Origin: Planctomycetota bacterium
GTDB taxonomy: Bacteria > Planctomycetota > UBA1135 > GCA-002686595
DNA: 64,000 bases
Direction of reading: 5' to 3'
Assembly (NCBI GenBank): GCA_029259655.1
Contig: JAJDET010000308.1
Location: 1 to 64,000, forward strand
The notes beneath the pieces were generated by a model, which made no database searches, was not told where the DNA came from, and was given only the letters and a program-made list of their open reading frames with translations. Positions 55,834-64,000 of the stretch are shown piece after piece; position 1 is the first letter of the stretch, and each line of letters begins with the position of its first letter. The translations under genes and the position numbers were made by a program.

Positions 55834-56538
55834 TCAGGCGGCCGGCAGTTCCCAGAGGACCAGCTCGGAATCCTCGATCCCTTCGAGCACCACGAGCTCC
55901 TCGTCCCGGATCGCGGCGCCGTCACCGGGGCCGAGCTCTTGCCCGTTGAGAGTCAACCGGCCCCGCGCCACGTGGATCCACGCGGACCGATCCGCGGCGA
56001 GCGCGTGCTGCACTCGATCTCCGGGATCGAGGAGGCCCGCGTAGAGGTTTGCATCCTGGTCGATGGTGACGGAGCCGCGCTCCCCGCCCGGGGAAACGAC
56101 GAGCCGCAGCGCGCCGCGTCTCTCGTCTTCGGAGTAGGACTTCTGGTCGTAGCGCGGTTCGGTCCCGCGCTCTCTGGGGAAGACCCACATCTGGAGGAGG
56201 TGGAGTCGAGCTTCTTCGGACGGGTTGAACTCGCTGTGTGTCACGCCCGAGCCCGCCGACATGATCTGCACGTCGCCCGGACGCATCTGCGACCCGTTGC
56301 CCATGCTGTCCTTGTGCTCGAGCACGCCCTCGAGCACGTAGGTGACGATCTCCATGTCCCCGTGCCCGTGGGTGCCGAAGCCCTTCCCCGGCTCGACCCA
56401 GTCCTGGTTGATCACGCGCAGGACGCCGAACTGCTCGAAGTCGGGGTCGTGGTAGTCCGCAAAAGAGAACGTGTGGTAGGAGTCCAGCCAGCCGTGGTTG
56501 GCGTGACCGCGGTCTTCGGAGCGTCTGACCCGTATCAT
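55834..56538 (-). CDS. Pirin family protein
   Basis: This 234-aa bicupin starts at ATG 56538. The metal site of the first cupin is clear: FGTHGHGDMEIVTYVLEG (two His and Glu) with GSGVTHSEFNPS further on. The second cupin lacks ligands, as in most pirins. The N-terminus MIRVRRSEDRGHANHGWLDSYHTF is the family hallmark. Pirins act as quercetinases or redox-linked regulators. Cytoplasmic. It lies 46 bp before the metalloprotease gene and 14 bp after the GAF gene on the same strand. Confidence 0.95.
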   Translation of the reverse strand: MIRVRRSEDRGHANHGWLDSYHTFSFADYHDPDFEQFGVLRVINQDWVEPGKGFGTHGHGDMEIVTYVLEGVLEHKDSMGNGSQMRPGDVQIMSAGSGVTHSEFNPSEEARLHLLQMWVFPRERGTEPRYDQKSYSEDERRGALRLVVSPGGERGSVTIDQDANLYAGLLDPGDRVQHALAADRSAWIHVARGRLTLNGQELGPGDGAAIRDEELVVLEGIEDSELVLWELPAA

Positions 56539-56552
56539 GACCCCTCGACGAG

Positions 56553-57380
56553 CTACTCGAGCATCTTCCGCACGCGTCTCGCGCAGTCGCGGATGCGTAC
56601 CGCTTCCCGGCGCAGCGGGTGATCGGACCCGAGCCGATCCAGCAGGCGATCGCAGCTCTCGCCGATCTCTCCCAGCAGCTCGCCGATTCCCGGGCCCGGA
56701 GAGTCCGCCGCGGGCGCGATCTCGGAGAGTTGGCGCTCGAGCTCGCGGAAGAACTGCTCGGCTTCCTCGCGGGCGGCGATCATGTGCCGCAGGTTGTCGC
56801 CGAGCGTGTCCAGAGCGGCGGTGCAGTTCGCCGCGTCGCCCGCCGTGTCCGCGCTCTCCCAATCCGCGGCCGCGCGTCGCAAGAGCTCCTTCGTTCGCCG
56901 CAGGTCGAGCAGGATCGCCGCGTGACGCGAGAGCGTCCCCAGGGCCTCGATCTGGCGCGCGTCGAGCTCGCGCGGGACCGTGTCGATGACGCACAGGGTG
57001 CCGAGCGAGACCCCGTCGTGCGTGACGAGCGGACTCCCGGCGTAGAACCGGATCTTCGGATCGGAGGTGACGAGCGGATTGTCGGCGAAGCGCTCGTCCT
57101 CCAGGGCGTCGCTCACGATCAGGGTGCCCGGATGCAGGATCGCGTGCGCGCAGAAGGCGACGTCACGCGGTGTCTCGGACACTTCCAGTCCCACCTTGGA
57201 CTTGAACCACTGCCGGTCGACTTCCACCAGCGTGATCAGGGCGATCGGAGCACCGCAGAGCTTCGCGGCCAGATCGGTCAGCCGATCGAAGGACTCCTCG
57301 CGTTCGGTGTCGAGGACTCCAGTCTGGCGCAGCGCCTCGAGGCGCTCCTCTTCGTTCGGTGACCGCGGGGCGACCTGCAT
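56553..57380 (-). CDS. GAF-domain protein with helical C-terminus
   Basis: This 275-aa protein starts at ATG 57380, five bases after AGGAG. The GAF domain (about 10-165) begins EERLEALRQTGVLDTEREES and contains CGAPIALITLVEVDRQWFKS, FCAHAILHPGTLIVSDALED and FYAGSPLVTHDGVSLGTLCV. It is the type often fused to histidine kinases or diguanylate cyclases. Here only helices with heptad spacing follow (LLRRAAADWES, FFRELERQLSEI), with no catalytic domain, so it may act by binding a partner. Ligand unknown. Confidence 0.87.
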   Translation of the reverse strand: MQVAPRSPNEEERLEALRQTGVLDTEREESFDRLTDLAAKLCGAPIALITLVEVDRQWFKSKVGLEVSETPRDVAFCAHAILHPGTLIVSDALEDERFADNPLVTSDPKIRFYAGSPLVTHDGVSLGTLCVIDTVPRELDARQIEALGTLSRHAAILLDLRRTKELLRRAAADWESADTAGDAANCTAALDTLGDNLRHMIAAREEAEQFFRELERQLSEIAPAADSPGPGIGELLGEIGESCDRLLDRLGSDHPLRREAVRIRDCARRVRKMLE

Positions 57381-57463
57381 CGAAACTCCTCGCGCAGGAG
57401 TGTAGCACGCGTCAATCCCCGCCGCGCGACCCCCACTGGCCCATGACCTCCCGCGCGTTCGGG

Positions 57464-59725
57464 CTACCGCAACTCGTCCCAGAGCTCGAGCGCCACCTTC
57501 TCGAAGTCGGTCGGTAGCGGGCCCGTCCAGAGGGTCTCGTCCAGGAGCTTCTCGAACCTCACGTACGCGTCCGGGTGGGCGCCTCGGAAGTGCTGCACGT
57601 AGGCGATCCAGAAGTGCGACTGCCGACAGCGGGCGTCGTCCGGACCGAAGAGGCGCTCGCGAATGGCGAGGGACTCGTCGAAGGCCTCGCGTGCCTCCGG
57701 CAGGCGGCCGGCGGCGAAGAGCGTCCTGCCGATCATCTGGAGGCACTCCGCCTCACGTGACTCCGCACCGAGGGCGCGGTAGGTCTCGAGCGCGCGGCGA
57801 TGGAGAGCCTCGGACTCCCTGAGCTCTCCGCGACGGTAGTGTGACGCCCCCATGTTCTCGCGCACTCGTGCGACAGTCGGGTGCTTCTCGCCGAAGTGCC
57901 AGGTGAAGACGTCGAGTGCCTCGCGGTAGGCCTCGATGGCCTCCTCGTGCCGCTTGGCTTGGGCCATCATCAGGCCGCGCTGATTCGAGATGCGACCCAG
58001 GCCCTCGGCGTGCTGGTCATCGAAAGGACGCAGTTCCTCGGCGGCTCCCGCGAGCGTGGCGAGCCCGGCATCCAGCTCTCCTCGCGCGCGCTGCTGGCTC
58101 GCGACCTCGACCCACGCATCGATCGTCAGCTCGTGCGCAAAGGGCAGAGCGCCGCGGCAATGGTGGAGTGCTTCCTGTGCCGAGGCCCAGGCCTCTTCGT
58201 GCCGTCCGCTCGCCTGGAGCGCGAACGATCGAGTGTTCATGAAGCTCGCTTCGAGCTCGGGAAACCAGTAGTCGGCCTCCTCCACCCAGAACTGCGCCTC
58301 CTCGACCCGCGCGAGCGCGTCGTCGAACCGCCCCTCGTGGTTGGCGACGACGGCGAGCTGCCCCAGGACCTTCGCGCGCAGCTCCGCGTCGCTCGGGAGC
58401 GTGTCGAGCGCGGCCAGAGCCTCGCTCAGCTCGTCTCCGGCTTCTTCGAGCAGGCCCTGCTCGCGCAGGACGCGAGCAGCGTCCACCTGGGCCTCGACGC
58501 TGCGCGCGAGCTCGATTCGTCGCCGCTGGCTCACGACGTTCACCCGCCACGCCACGGCACCCGAGACCACGGCCACGAACACGGCCGCGATCCCCGCAGC
58601 GCGCCAGGGTTGGCGGCGCGCGTAGCGCCACGCACGACCGAGTGCCCCCGTGCGGCGCGCCCGGATCGGCAGGCCGGCGAGGTAGCGATCGAGGTCCTCG
58701 GCGAGCTCGCTCGCGCTCCGGTAGCGCAGCTCGGGACGTTTCGTCAGACAGGTCAGCACGATCGTGTCGAGGTCACCGGCGACCGAGCGGCGGGTCGTGC
58801 TCCCGCCCACGCGGCTCGGCGGCGGCGGATCGTGCTCGAGAATCGCGCGCTCGAGCTCGTGCGCGGTGAGGTCGCGCGGCCACGGACTCCGATCGGCCAG
58901 GAGCTCGTAGAGCAGAACGCCGAGCGCGAACACGTCCGTCGCCTCGGTCGGCTCCTCGCCGCGCACCTGCTCCGGCGCGGCGTACTCCGGCGTGAAGAGA
59001 CGATGCCCCGTGCGCGTCAGCGGGCCGCCGGGCGTCTCGTCCTCCTCGCGCGGGCGCGCGATCCCGAAGTCGAGCAGGCGCGGCGTTCCGTCCTCGCGCA
59101 CGAGGATGTTGCTCGGCTTGAGGTCGCGATGCACGACGCTCGCGCCGTGCGCGTGCCGCACGGCCAGGACGACGCGGCGGAAGAGCTCGACGCGCTCGCG
59201 CAGGTCCAGGCCGCGCGCCCGCGCGTGCTCGTCCAGCGGCTTGCCCTCGACGTACTCGAGCACCAGGAACGGCTGTCCGTCCTCGGTCGTCCCGCCGTCG
59301 AGCAGCTTCGCGACGTACTCGTGGTCGAGCTTCGCGAGCGTGCGCCGCTCGCGCAGGAAGCGCTCGACGAGCTCCTCGCTCACGTTACCCGGCCGCAGGA
59401 GCTTGATCGCGACCTCGCGCTCGAACGCGCCGTCCACGCGCCGCGCGAGGAAGACCTCACCCATTCCGCCCGCCGCGATTCGGCGCAGCGTCTCGTAGGG
59501 ACCGCAGCGTCGCGGCGACTCGGGAGGGGCGCTCTCCTCCGGCCCCGTGTCCTGCGCGAGTAGCCGCTCGACCCACTCGCGCAGCTCCGCGTCCTCGATG
59601 CGATCGAGCGCGGACTGGCGCTCCGCCCGCTCGAGATCGGCGAGGTCGAGGAAGAGCTCGCGCGCCCGGCTCCAGCGCGTCGCGGGAGCCTCCTCTCCAG
59701 CGGTCCTCTCGCTCGTCGGGTCCAT
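57464..59725 (-). CDS. Ser/Thr protein kinase with TPR domain
   Basis: The 753-aa protein starts at ATG 59725. After a helical N-terminus, the kinase domain (about 75-340) has AAGGMGEVFLARR, VAIKLLRPG, HRDLKPSNILV, DFGIARP and YAAPEQVRG. A membrane helix follows (near 375-397, AAGIAAVFVAVVSGAVAW), then 350 residues of TPR-like helical repeats. Examples are LGQLAVVANHEGRFDDALAR, FALQASGRHEEAWASAQEAL and NMGASHYRRGELRESEALH. This pknB-TPR architecture is common in Planctomycetes and Acidobacteria, usually next to the TIGR02999-type sigma factor. Such a sigma gene lies 395 bp away, but in divergent orientation. Confidence 0.93.
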   Translation of the reverse strand: MDPTSERTAGEEAPATRWSRARELFLDLADLERAERQSALDRIEDAELREWVERLLAQDTGPEESAPPESPRRCGPYETLRRIAAGGMGEVFLARRVDGAFEREVAIKLLRPGNVSEELVERFLRERRTLAKLDHEYVAKLLDGGTTEDGQPFLVLEYVEGKPLDEHARARGLDLRERVELFRRVVLAVRHAHGASVVHRDLKPSNILVREDGTPRLLDFGIARPREEDETPGGPLTRTGHRLFTPEYAAPEQVRGEEPTEATDVFALGVLLYELLADRSPWPRDLTAHELERAILEHDPPPPSRVGGSTTRRSVAGDLDTIVLTCLTKRPELRYRSASELAEDLDRYLAGLPIRARRTGALGRAWRYARRQPWRAAGIAAVFVAVVSGAVAWRVNVVSQRRRIELARSVEAQVDAARVLREQGLLEEAGDELSEALAALDTLPSDAELRAKVLGQLAVVANHEGRFDDALARVEEAQFWVEEADYWFPELEASFMNTRSFALQASGRHEEAWASAQEALHHCRGALPFAHELTIDAWVEVASQQRARGELDAGLATLAGAAEELRPFDDQHAEGLGRISNQRGLMMAQAKRHEEAIEAYREALDVFTWHFGEKHPTVARVRENMGASHYRRGELRESEALHRRALETYRALGAESREAECLQMIGRTLFAAGRLPEAREAFDESLAIRERLFGPDDARCRQSHFWIAYVQHFRGAHPDAYVRFEKLLDETLWTGPLPTDFEKVALELWDELR

Positions 59726-59770
59726 GGATCGCGCGCCGGCACCTCCGCGCTGGGAGCATGGTAGCGCCCC

Positions 59771-59788
59771 GCCCCGGACTCCCGGGGC
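59771..59788. repeat. 7-bp GC hairpin
   Basis: GCCCCGG (59771-59777) and CCGGGGC (59782-59788) flank an ACTC loop between the kinase start and a decayed surface-protein gene. It may be the old terminator of the latter (stop at 59818, minus strand), although no T-run follows. Confidence 0.35.
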
Positions 59789-59817
59789 AGGGCGAGAGCT
59801 CACGGGAATCGCTCGCT

Positions 59818-60000
59818 TCAGAAACCGATCCGCGCCGCGATCCCGTTCGACTGGGCCGTTCCCAGCGGACCGCCGGCGCTCGGATCGAACACGACGGCCT
59901 GCAGGTAGACAGCGAGACCGTGCAGCCACGGGTCGTCCGGAATGTCGAGCAGCGTGCCGACCCAGCCCCACGGTCCGACGGTCCCGAGCGGGATGTCTCC
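59818..60000 (-). pseudogene. 3' remnant of a secreted planctomycete beta protein
   Basis: The last 60 codons of a secreted-protein gene remain: GDIPLGTVGPWGWVGTLLDI then PWLHGLAVYLQAVVFDPSAG, ending NGIAARIGF and a stop. This mirrors the tail of the intact FG-GAP protein at 42542 (VVVYLQAILHTP..NGLAARIGY). Everything 5' of it is lost. Further upstream codons are Arg/Pro-rich and do not look coding. Remaining parts of 59726-60119 hold a small hairpin and nothing else I can support. Confidence 0.65.
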
Positions 60001-60119
60001 TCGCCGGGGACCGGGGGGCGGTGGAGAAGGAGCTCCGGGTCGCCGATCCCGGGCCTCGCCCTCTCCCGTGCGGTTCCGCTTTCGCAACCGACAGCGAACG
60101 GCGAGAATCCTCGAACCCC

Positions 60120-60698
60120 ATGGCCGGAGACGTCACCCGCCTCTTGAACGACCTCGCGGACGGCGACGAGGGCGCGCTCCCGTCGCTGGTCGAGGCGGTC
60201 CAGGAGGAGTTGCGGGCGCTGGCCGCGGGGCACCTCGCTCGCGAGCGCCGCGACCACACGCTCCAGCCGACGGCGCTGATGAACGAGGCGTTCCTGAAGC
60301 TCGTCGATCAGCGCGACCGGTCCTGGGAGAGCAAGAACCACTTCCTCGCAATCGCCTCGACGGCGATGCGCCGCGTCCTGCTCGAGCACGCCCGTGCGCG
60401 GCTGTCCGAGAAGCGCGGCGGCGGGGCGAAGCGCGTGACCCTGTTCGAGGTTGCGTCGGTGTTCGAGGAGGAGCCCGAGGCCCTCGTCGCGCTGGACGAC
60501 GCCCTGGTCGAGTTCGCGCGCGTCGACCCCGAGAACGCGCGCGTCGTCGAGCTGCGCTGGTTCGGCGGCCTCGACACGGTCGAGACGGCGGCCTTGCTCG
60601 GTGTCTCGACGCGCACCGTCGAACGCGGCTGGCGCGCGGCGCGCGCGTGGCTGCGTGACCGTCTGGGCGCGGAGGGGCACGGCCCCGGTCCCGGCTAG
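60120..60698 (+). CDS. ECF RNA polymerase sigma factor (TIGR02999 type)
   Basis: The 192-aa product starts at ATG 60120 (MAGDVTRLLNDLADGDEGAL), the family's characteristic opening. Region 2 contains HLARERRDHTLQPTALMNEA and FLKLVDQRDRSWESKNHFLA. Region 4 is represented by VVELRWFGGLDTVETAALLG and VSTRTVERGWRAARAWLRD. This subfamily is abundant in Planctomycetes and Acidobacteria and is usually followed by a kinase gene. Here the kinase-TPR gene is divergent, and a second kinase gene begins 310 bp downstream on the same strand. Confidence 0.94.
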   Translation: MAGDVTRLLNDLADGDEGALPSLVEAVQEELRALAAGHLARERRDHTLQPTALMNEAFLKLVDQRDRSWESKNHFLAIASTAMRRVLLEHARARLSEKRGGGAKRVTLFEVASVFEEEPEALVALDDALVEFARVDPENARVVELRWFGGLDTVETAALLGVSTRTVERGWRAARAWLRDRLGAEGHGPGPG

Positions 60699-60719
60699 CG
60701 GCCGACGGATGGCGGCGAG

Positions 60720-60800
60720 CTAGTCGTGGTCGTCCCCGCCGCGGTCATGTCCGCCGCGGGACTCGGTCTTCCCCGCGCAGCCGGATCCCGGCACTCCACG
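60720..60800 (-). pseudogene. 3' remnant of His/Asp-rich tail gene
   Basis: The minus strand reads PGSGCAGKTESRGGHDRGGD then DHD and a stop at 60722-60720. The His/Asp-rich end and the 17 bases GAGCTAGTCGTGGTCGT around its stop are repeated exactly at 63712-63728, the 3' end of the partial gene 63715-64000. It appears to be the tail of a paralogous gene whose body is missing. Confidence 0.45.
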
Positions 60801-60853
60801 CGCGACACCGGTCGGATCGGACGTGCGGGGTATCATCGGGGAGGGCCGCGTTC

Positions 60854-60915
60854 ATGGCACCTTCCTCTCGAGAGACCTGCTGGACTCTGATTCGCGCCGC
60901 CGCCGAAGGACGGCC
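60854..60915 (+). pseudogene. 5' remnant of an ECF sigma factor gene
   Basis: ATG 60854 opens MAPSSRETCWTLIRAAAEGR, matching the start of a planctomycete ECF sigma group (..TCWTVIRGAASG..). Coding sense ends after about 20 codons, where the sequence switches to a fragment of another gene. A deletion within an old sigma/kinase pair would explain it. Confidence 0.5.
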
Positions 60916-60921
60916 CACACT

Positions 60922-60969
60922 TGCGACGAGGACTTCAGCGACGTGTACGAGCTCGTGGAGCGCAAGTAG
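60922..60969 (+). pseudogene. 3' remnant of a TolB-propeller kinase gene
   Basis: The codons CDEDFSDVYELVERK and stop TAG (60967-60969) resemble the C-terminus of the intact kinase at 61009 (..HDDDRSNIYELIAAD). It directly follows the sigma fragment, in another frame. Together they suggest a sigma-kinase pair reduced to its outer ends by deletion. The intact kinase gene begins 39 bp later. Confidence 0.45.
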
Positions 60970-61008
60970 GTCGGAGGGCTTGTTGCTCGGACTACACTCG
61001 GACCTGCA

Positions 61009-63651
61009 ATGACGCTCGCTCCCGGCCAGTCGCTCTCCTTCTACGAGATCCTCGGTCCGCTCGGGGCCGGAGGGATGGGGGAGGTGTATCGCGCGCGCGA
61101 CACGCGGCTGGAGCGGATCGTCGCGCTGAAGGTCCTGCCGGAGGAGATGGCGGCGGACTCCGAGCGGCTGGCGCGCTTCGAGCGGGAGGCGAAGGTGCTC
61201 GCGGCGCTCCAGCACCCGAACATCGTCACGGTGCACTCGGTCGAGGAGGTGGACGGCGTGCACTTCCTGACGATGGAGCTCGTGGAGGGCTCGACGCTCG
61301 GGACCGCGATCGAGCCGGGCGGCATGCCGCTCGCGAAGTTCTATCCGCTCGCCGCCGCGATCGCCGAGGCCGTGCACGTCGCGCACAAGAAGGGGATCAC
61401 GCACCGCGACCTGAAGCCGGACAACGTGATCCTGGATGCTTCGGGCCGGCCGACGGTGCTCGACTTCGGGCTCGCGAAGCTCGAGAGGAAGGTCGGCGAC
61501 GACGGGAAGCTCGACTCGTCCCTGACCGATGCGGGGCGCGTGATGGGGACCTTGCCGTACATGGCTCCGGAGGCGCTGAAGGGCGAGGAGGTCGACAGCC
61601 GCGCGGACGTGTTCTCGCTGGGCGTCGTCCTGTTCGAGGCGCTGACGGGCAGGCACCCGTTCCCGGGCGAGGACACGGGCGAGCGGATGTCCGCGATCCT
61701 GCGCGACGCGCCGCCGCGCGCGGACGAGCTGCGCCGCGACGTCCCGCCCGGACTCGCGCGTCTGCTCGAGCGCTCCCTCGCGAAGGACCCGGACCGGCGA
61801 CTGCAGACCGCGCTCGACCTGCGCAACGAGCTCGAGGAGCTCGCGGCGGCAGGTGACACGACCGCACCCGCGGAGGCCCGTGCAGGCGCGGGCCGGCGTC
61901 TCGTGCTCGGGATGGGAGCCGTCGCGCTCCTCGTCACCGCCGCGATCTGGTTCGCGCGTCTCTCGAATCGGGAGGAGCCGGTGCGCGCCGCCTTCTCGTC
62001 CCGGCCGCTCACGTTCTCCCAGCTCTTCGACCGCGATCCGACCTGGTCGCCGGGCGGCGAGTGGATCGCCTTCTCGCGCCAGAAGTCCGCCAGCATGGGG
62101 CTCTGGCTCAAGGACGTCGCGACCGGAGACGAGATCGAGCGTCGCGACGGCCCGGGCGACGAGGTCTGCCCGCGCTGGTCGCCGGACGGCCAGTACATCG
62201 CGATCCTCTCGACCGACCTCCCCGGAACGCCGGTCGTCCTGGTGCGGCCCCGCGCCACCGGGAGCGGCGGGGAGCGCGTCCTGATCGACACGCAGATGGG
62301 CGTGCTCGACATCATCACCCAGTGGGGGGCGATGGGCGTTCGCCCGTGGGCGGAGGACGGGTCGTCGCTGCTGGTGTCACGCCTGACCGATACCGGTCAG
62401 GCCGTCGTCTTTCGCGTCGGTCGGGACGACGACCTGCTGGAGCCGCTGACCTCTCCACCGATCGGCAGCGACGACTTCTACGCGTCCTACTCGTTCGACC
62501 AGGAGCAGATCCTCTTCGTCCGGAGGACTCAGGGCAGGGGCGCGTTGATGCTCATGCCCGCGGAGGGCGGGGACCCCGAGGTGCTCCTGGACGACGGGCG
62601 CCTGATCGGGCTGGCCTCCTGGCGTCCCGACGGCCAGAACATCGTCTACATCACACCGACCGGTCTGTGGGAGATCGACGTCGACACGCGCACGTCGAGG
62701 CGTCTCCTCTTCGCGAGCGACCAGTCGAGCCATCACGGCGAGCTCTCCGTCAGTGCCGGGGGTCGCATCGCCTATTCGGTTGGAGGACACGCCACCACCC
62801 TGACGGTGCTGGACCTCGAGTCGGGGAGCAGGAGAGCCGTCACCGACCACGACGGAACCAACTTCGGCTGTCGCTACTCGCCGAACGGAGAGATCGCCTA
62901 CCACTCCGACCGTACGGGCGACTCCGAGATCTGGGTGATCGCACCCGACGGCGAAGAGCGGCGCATCACTCACGATACGGGAGCGGACACCAGCCCGGAC
63001 TGGTCGCCCGACGGTGAGCGGCTGGTCTTCCGCTCCAACCGGGACGGTGCGTTCAAGATCTACGTATCGGACAGCAACGGAGGCGACTGCCACCTCCTGT
63101 GGAACCGCGAGCTCAGCGGCGCGTGGATGGGGCTCCTGTGGTCGCCGCGGTCAGCGGCGGGCGAGCTGATCGGCTGCCTCGTCGCCGAGGAGGGCGGCGA
63201 TGCGCTCTGGGGCGTGAGGCCCGACGGTACGGGCGCACGACGCTTGCACGCGGGAGTCGTGGGGTTCGACTGGTATCTCGACAGCACGCGTGTCCTGGCC
63301 ACGCTGGACGACGGCCGCGGGGAGAAGCTCGTCGCCGTCCACCTCGAGACGGGAGAGGTGAAGGAGATCTGGACGGGTCCGCACGACGAGATCGACGTCG
63401 CTCCCGACGGCCGCAGCGTGATGTTCGCCATGGGCCTCGGGCACGCCGCGATGGGCCGCGCGATCCTGGAGCTCGTTCCCCCGGAGAGCCCCGACGGTCT
63501 CCCCACGGCTCGCGGAGAGCCGGAGTACGTCGTGCGCGCCGACGGGCCCTGGCACACGCATCACGGTGCCTGGGCGGCGGACTCGAAGAGCATCGTGTAC
63601 GTCCACGACGACGACCGCTCCAACATCTACGAGCTCATCGCGGCGGACTGA
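61009..63651 (+). CDS. Ser/Thr protein kinase with TolB-like propeller
   Basis: This 880-aa protein has a kinase domain (about 10-265) with GAGGMGEVYRARD, VALKVLPEEM, catalytic loop HRDLKPDNVIL, DFGLAKLE and YMAPEALKGEE. One membrane helix (near 302-320, LVLGMGAVALLVTAAIWF) leads to a periplasmic beta-propeller with PD40 repeats (TWSPGGEWIAFS, PRWSPDGQYIAIL, PDWSPDGERLVFRSNRDG). The N-terminal 70 residues match the kinase at 11549 almost throughout, showing a paralogous pair. It should transmit an envelope signal into Ser/Thr phosphorylation. No SD motif is seen at ATG 61009. Confidence 0.93.
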   Translation: MTLAPGQSLSFYEILGPLGAGGMGEVYRARDTRLERIVALKVLPEEMAADSERLARFEREAKVLAALQHPNIVTVHSVEEVDGVHFLTMELVEGSTLGTAIEPGGMPLAKFYPLAAAIAEAVHVAHKKGITHRDLKPDNVILDASGRPTVLDFGLAKLERKVGDDGKLDSSLTDAGRVMGTLPYMAPEALKGEEVDSRADVFSLGVVLFEALTGRHPFPGEDTGERMSAILRDAPPRADELRRDVPPGLARLLERSLAKDPDRRLQTALDLRNELEELAAAGDTTAPAEARAGAGRRLVLGMGAVALLVTAAIWFARLSNREEPVRAAFSSRPLTFSQLFDRDPTWSPGGEWIAFSRQKSASMGLWLKDVATGDEIERRDGPGDEVCPRWSPDGQYIAILSTDLPGTPVVLVRPRATGSGGERVLIDTQMGVLDIITQWGAMGVRPWAEDGSSLLVSRLTDTGQAVVFRVGRDDDLLEPLTSPPIGSDDFYASYSFDQEQILFVRRTQGRGALMLMPAEGGDPEVLLDDGRLIGLASWRPDGQNIVYITPTGLWEIDVDTRTSRRLLFASDQSSHHGELSVSAGGRIAYSVGGHATTLTVLDLESGSRRAVTDHDGTNFGCRYSPNGEIAYHSDRTGDSEIWVIAPDGEERRITHDTGADTSPDWSPDGERLVFRSNRDGAFKIYVSDSNGGDCHLLWNRELSGAWMGLLWSPRSAAGELIGCLVAEEGGDALWGVRPDGTGARRLHAGVVGFDWYLDSTRVLATLDDGRGEKLVAVHLETGEVKEIWTGPHDEIDVAPDGRSVMFAMGLGHAAMGRAILELVPPESPDGLPTARGEPEYVVRADGPWHTHHGAWAADSKSIVYVHDDDRSNIYELIAAD

Positions 63652-63714
63652 CGTTCGAAGGGCCGACTCGCCATGGGGCTAGCGTGACGTTGGGCGCGGC
63701 CTGCGACGAGGGAG

Positions 63715-64000
63715 CTAGTCGTGGTCGTGGCCGTGATCGTCACCGTGCTCAGCGCCGTGCTCGTCGCCGCCGACTTCCGGGTGCGCGTTCCAGCGCTCGA
63801 AGTCGGTGCTCGTTGCCTTCAGTGTGACGGCCCGCTCTTCACCGGGCGCGAGGTCCGCCGCGGGTGTGGGGCCGAGCTCCTTGCCGTTCGAGAGGTGCAC
63901 CTCGACGCGCACGCGCTCGAGGGTTCGCTCGGTCGTGTTCACGACCTTGCCCGAGAAGGTGAGGGTCTCGGCGTCGTACGCGAGGACCAGATGAGCTCCG
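63715..64000 (-). CDS. FxLYD-like domain protein with His/Asp tail (5' end outside window)
   Basis: The last 94 codons of a gene that continues beyond the window are visible. They read GAHLVLAYDAETLTFSGKVV, NTTERTLERVRVEVHLSNGK, then LAPGEERAVTLKATSTDFER and a tail GGDEHGAEHGDDHGHDHD. The domain resembles the extracellular FxLYD beta sandwich. The His/Asp tail could bind nickel, zinc or copper. A remnant of a similar tail lies at 60720. It converges on the propeller kinase gene, with 63 bp between the stops. Confidence 0.65.
   Translation of the reverse strand, partial: GAHLVLAYDAETLTFSGKVVNTTERTLERVRVEVHLSNGKELGPTPAADLAPGEERAVTLKATSTDFERWNAHPEVGGDEHGAEHGDDHGHDHD

Overview
The window is about 64 kb of high-GC bacterial DNA with dense genes on both strands. 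It looks like chromosomal sequence from an uncultured or poorly known Planctomycetota lineage. The signs are two ECF sigma factors of planctomycete types, five Hanks-type Ser/Thr kinases (two with TolB-like propellers, one with TPRs), secreted FG-GAP and NHL proteins ending in the phylum's ..NGLAARIGY-like tail, a DUF5117-type metalloprotease and many small lipoproteins. Acidobacteriota or Myxococcota are less likely alternatives. I saw no rRNA, tRNA, CRISPR array or intact transposase.

Layout. 1-4.7 kb: a VOC gene remnant, an alpha/beta hydrolase, a broken thioredoxin-like gene, a cyclase-family hydrolase and three overlapping lipoprotein genes. 5-8.1 kb: an exported KatG facing a MarC-type membrane protein across a perfect 14-bp hairpin. 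8.1-22.6 kb: three kinases, a glutaredoxin, VOC lipoproteins, a sulfatase-like lipoprotein, an S8 protease, and a sigma factor / 49-aa membrane peptide / kinase set. 22.6-29.2 kb: OprB-like porin, voltage-gated K+ channel with RCK domain, SthA-like flavoprotein, and a TetR-ABC1/UbiB operon with a clear promoter and two palindromes. 29.2-34 kb: NHL propeller protein, then a rearranged stretch with truncated genes.

34-42.4 kb is the most interesting part. One minus-strand operon encodes nicotinate phosphoribosyltransferase, NAD synthetase, nicotinamidase, a vWA protein, a PP2C phosphatase, a divergent protein kinase and a NUDIX-winged-helix (NrtR-like) regulator. The last three genes overlap by 4 bp each. 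The promoter carries two abutting 21-bp operator-like dyads and appears to make a leaderless mRNA. This joins pyridine-nucleotide salvage to a vWA/PP2C/kinase triad of the TerY-P kind, with no tellurite-resistance genes in view.

42.5-57.4 kb: FG-GAP protein, ABC exporter, a hybrid histidine kinase divergent from a porin / cytochrome c'-cupredoxin / sensor-kinase operon, a zinc metalloprotease, pirin and a GAF protein. 57.5-64 kb: a kinase-TPR protein, an ECF sigma factor, remnants of a second sigma/kinase/His-rich set, a TolB-propeller kinase and a partial FxLYD-like gene. At least nine gene remnants or frame-broken genes are present. Some may be assembly errors, but several are clear truncations.
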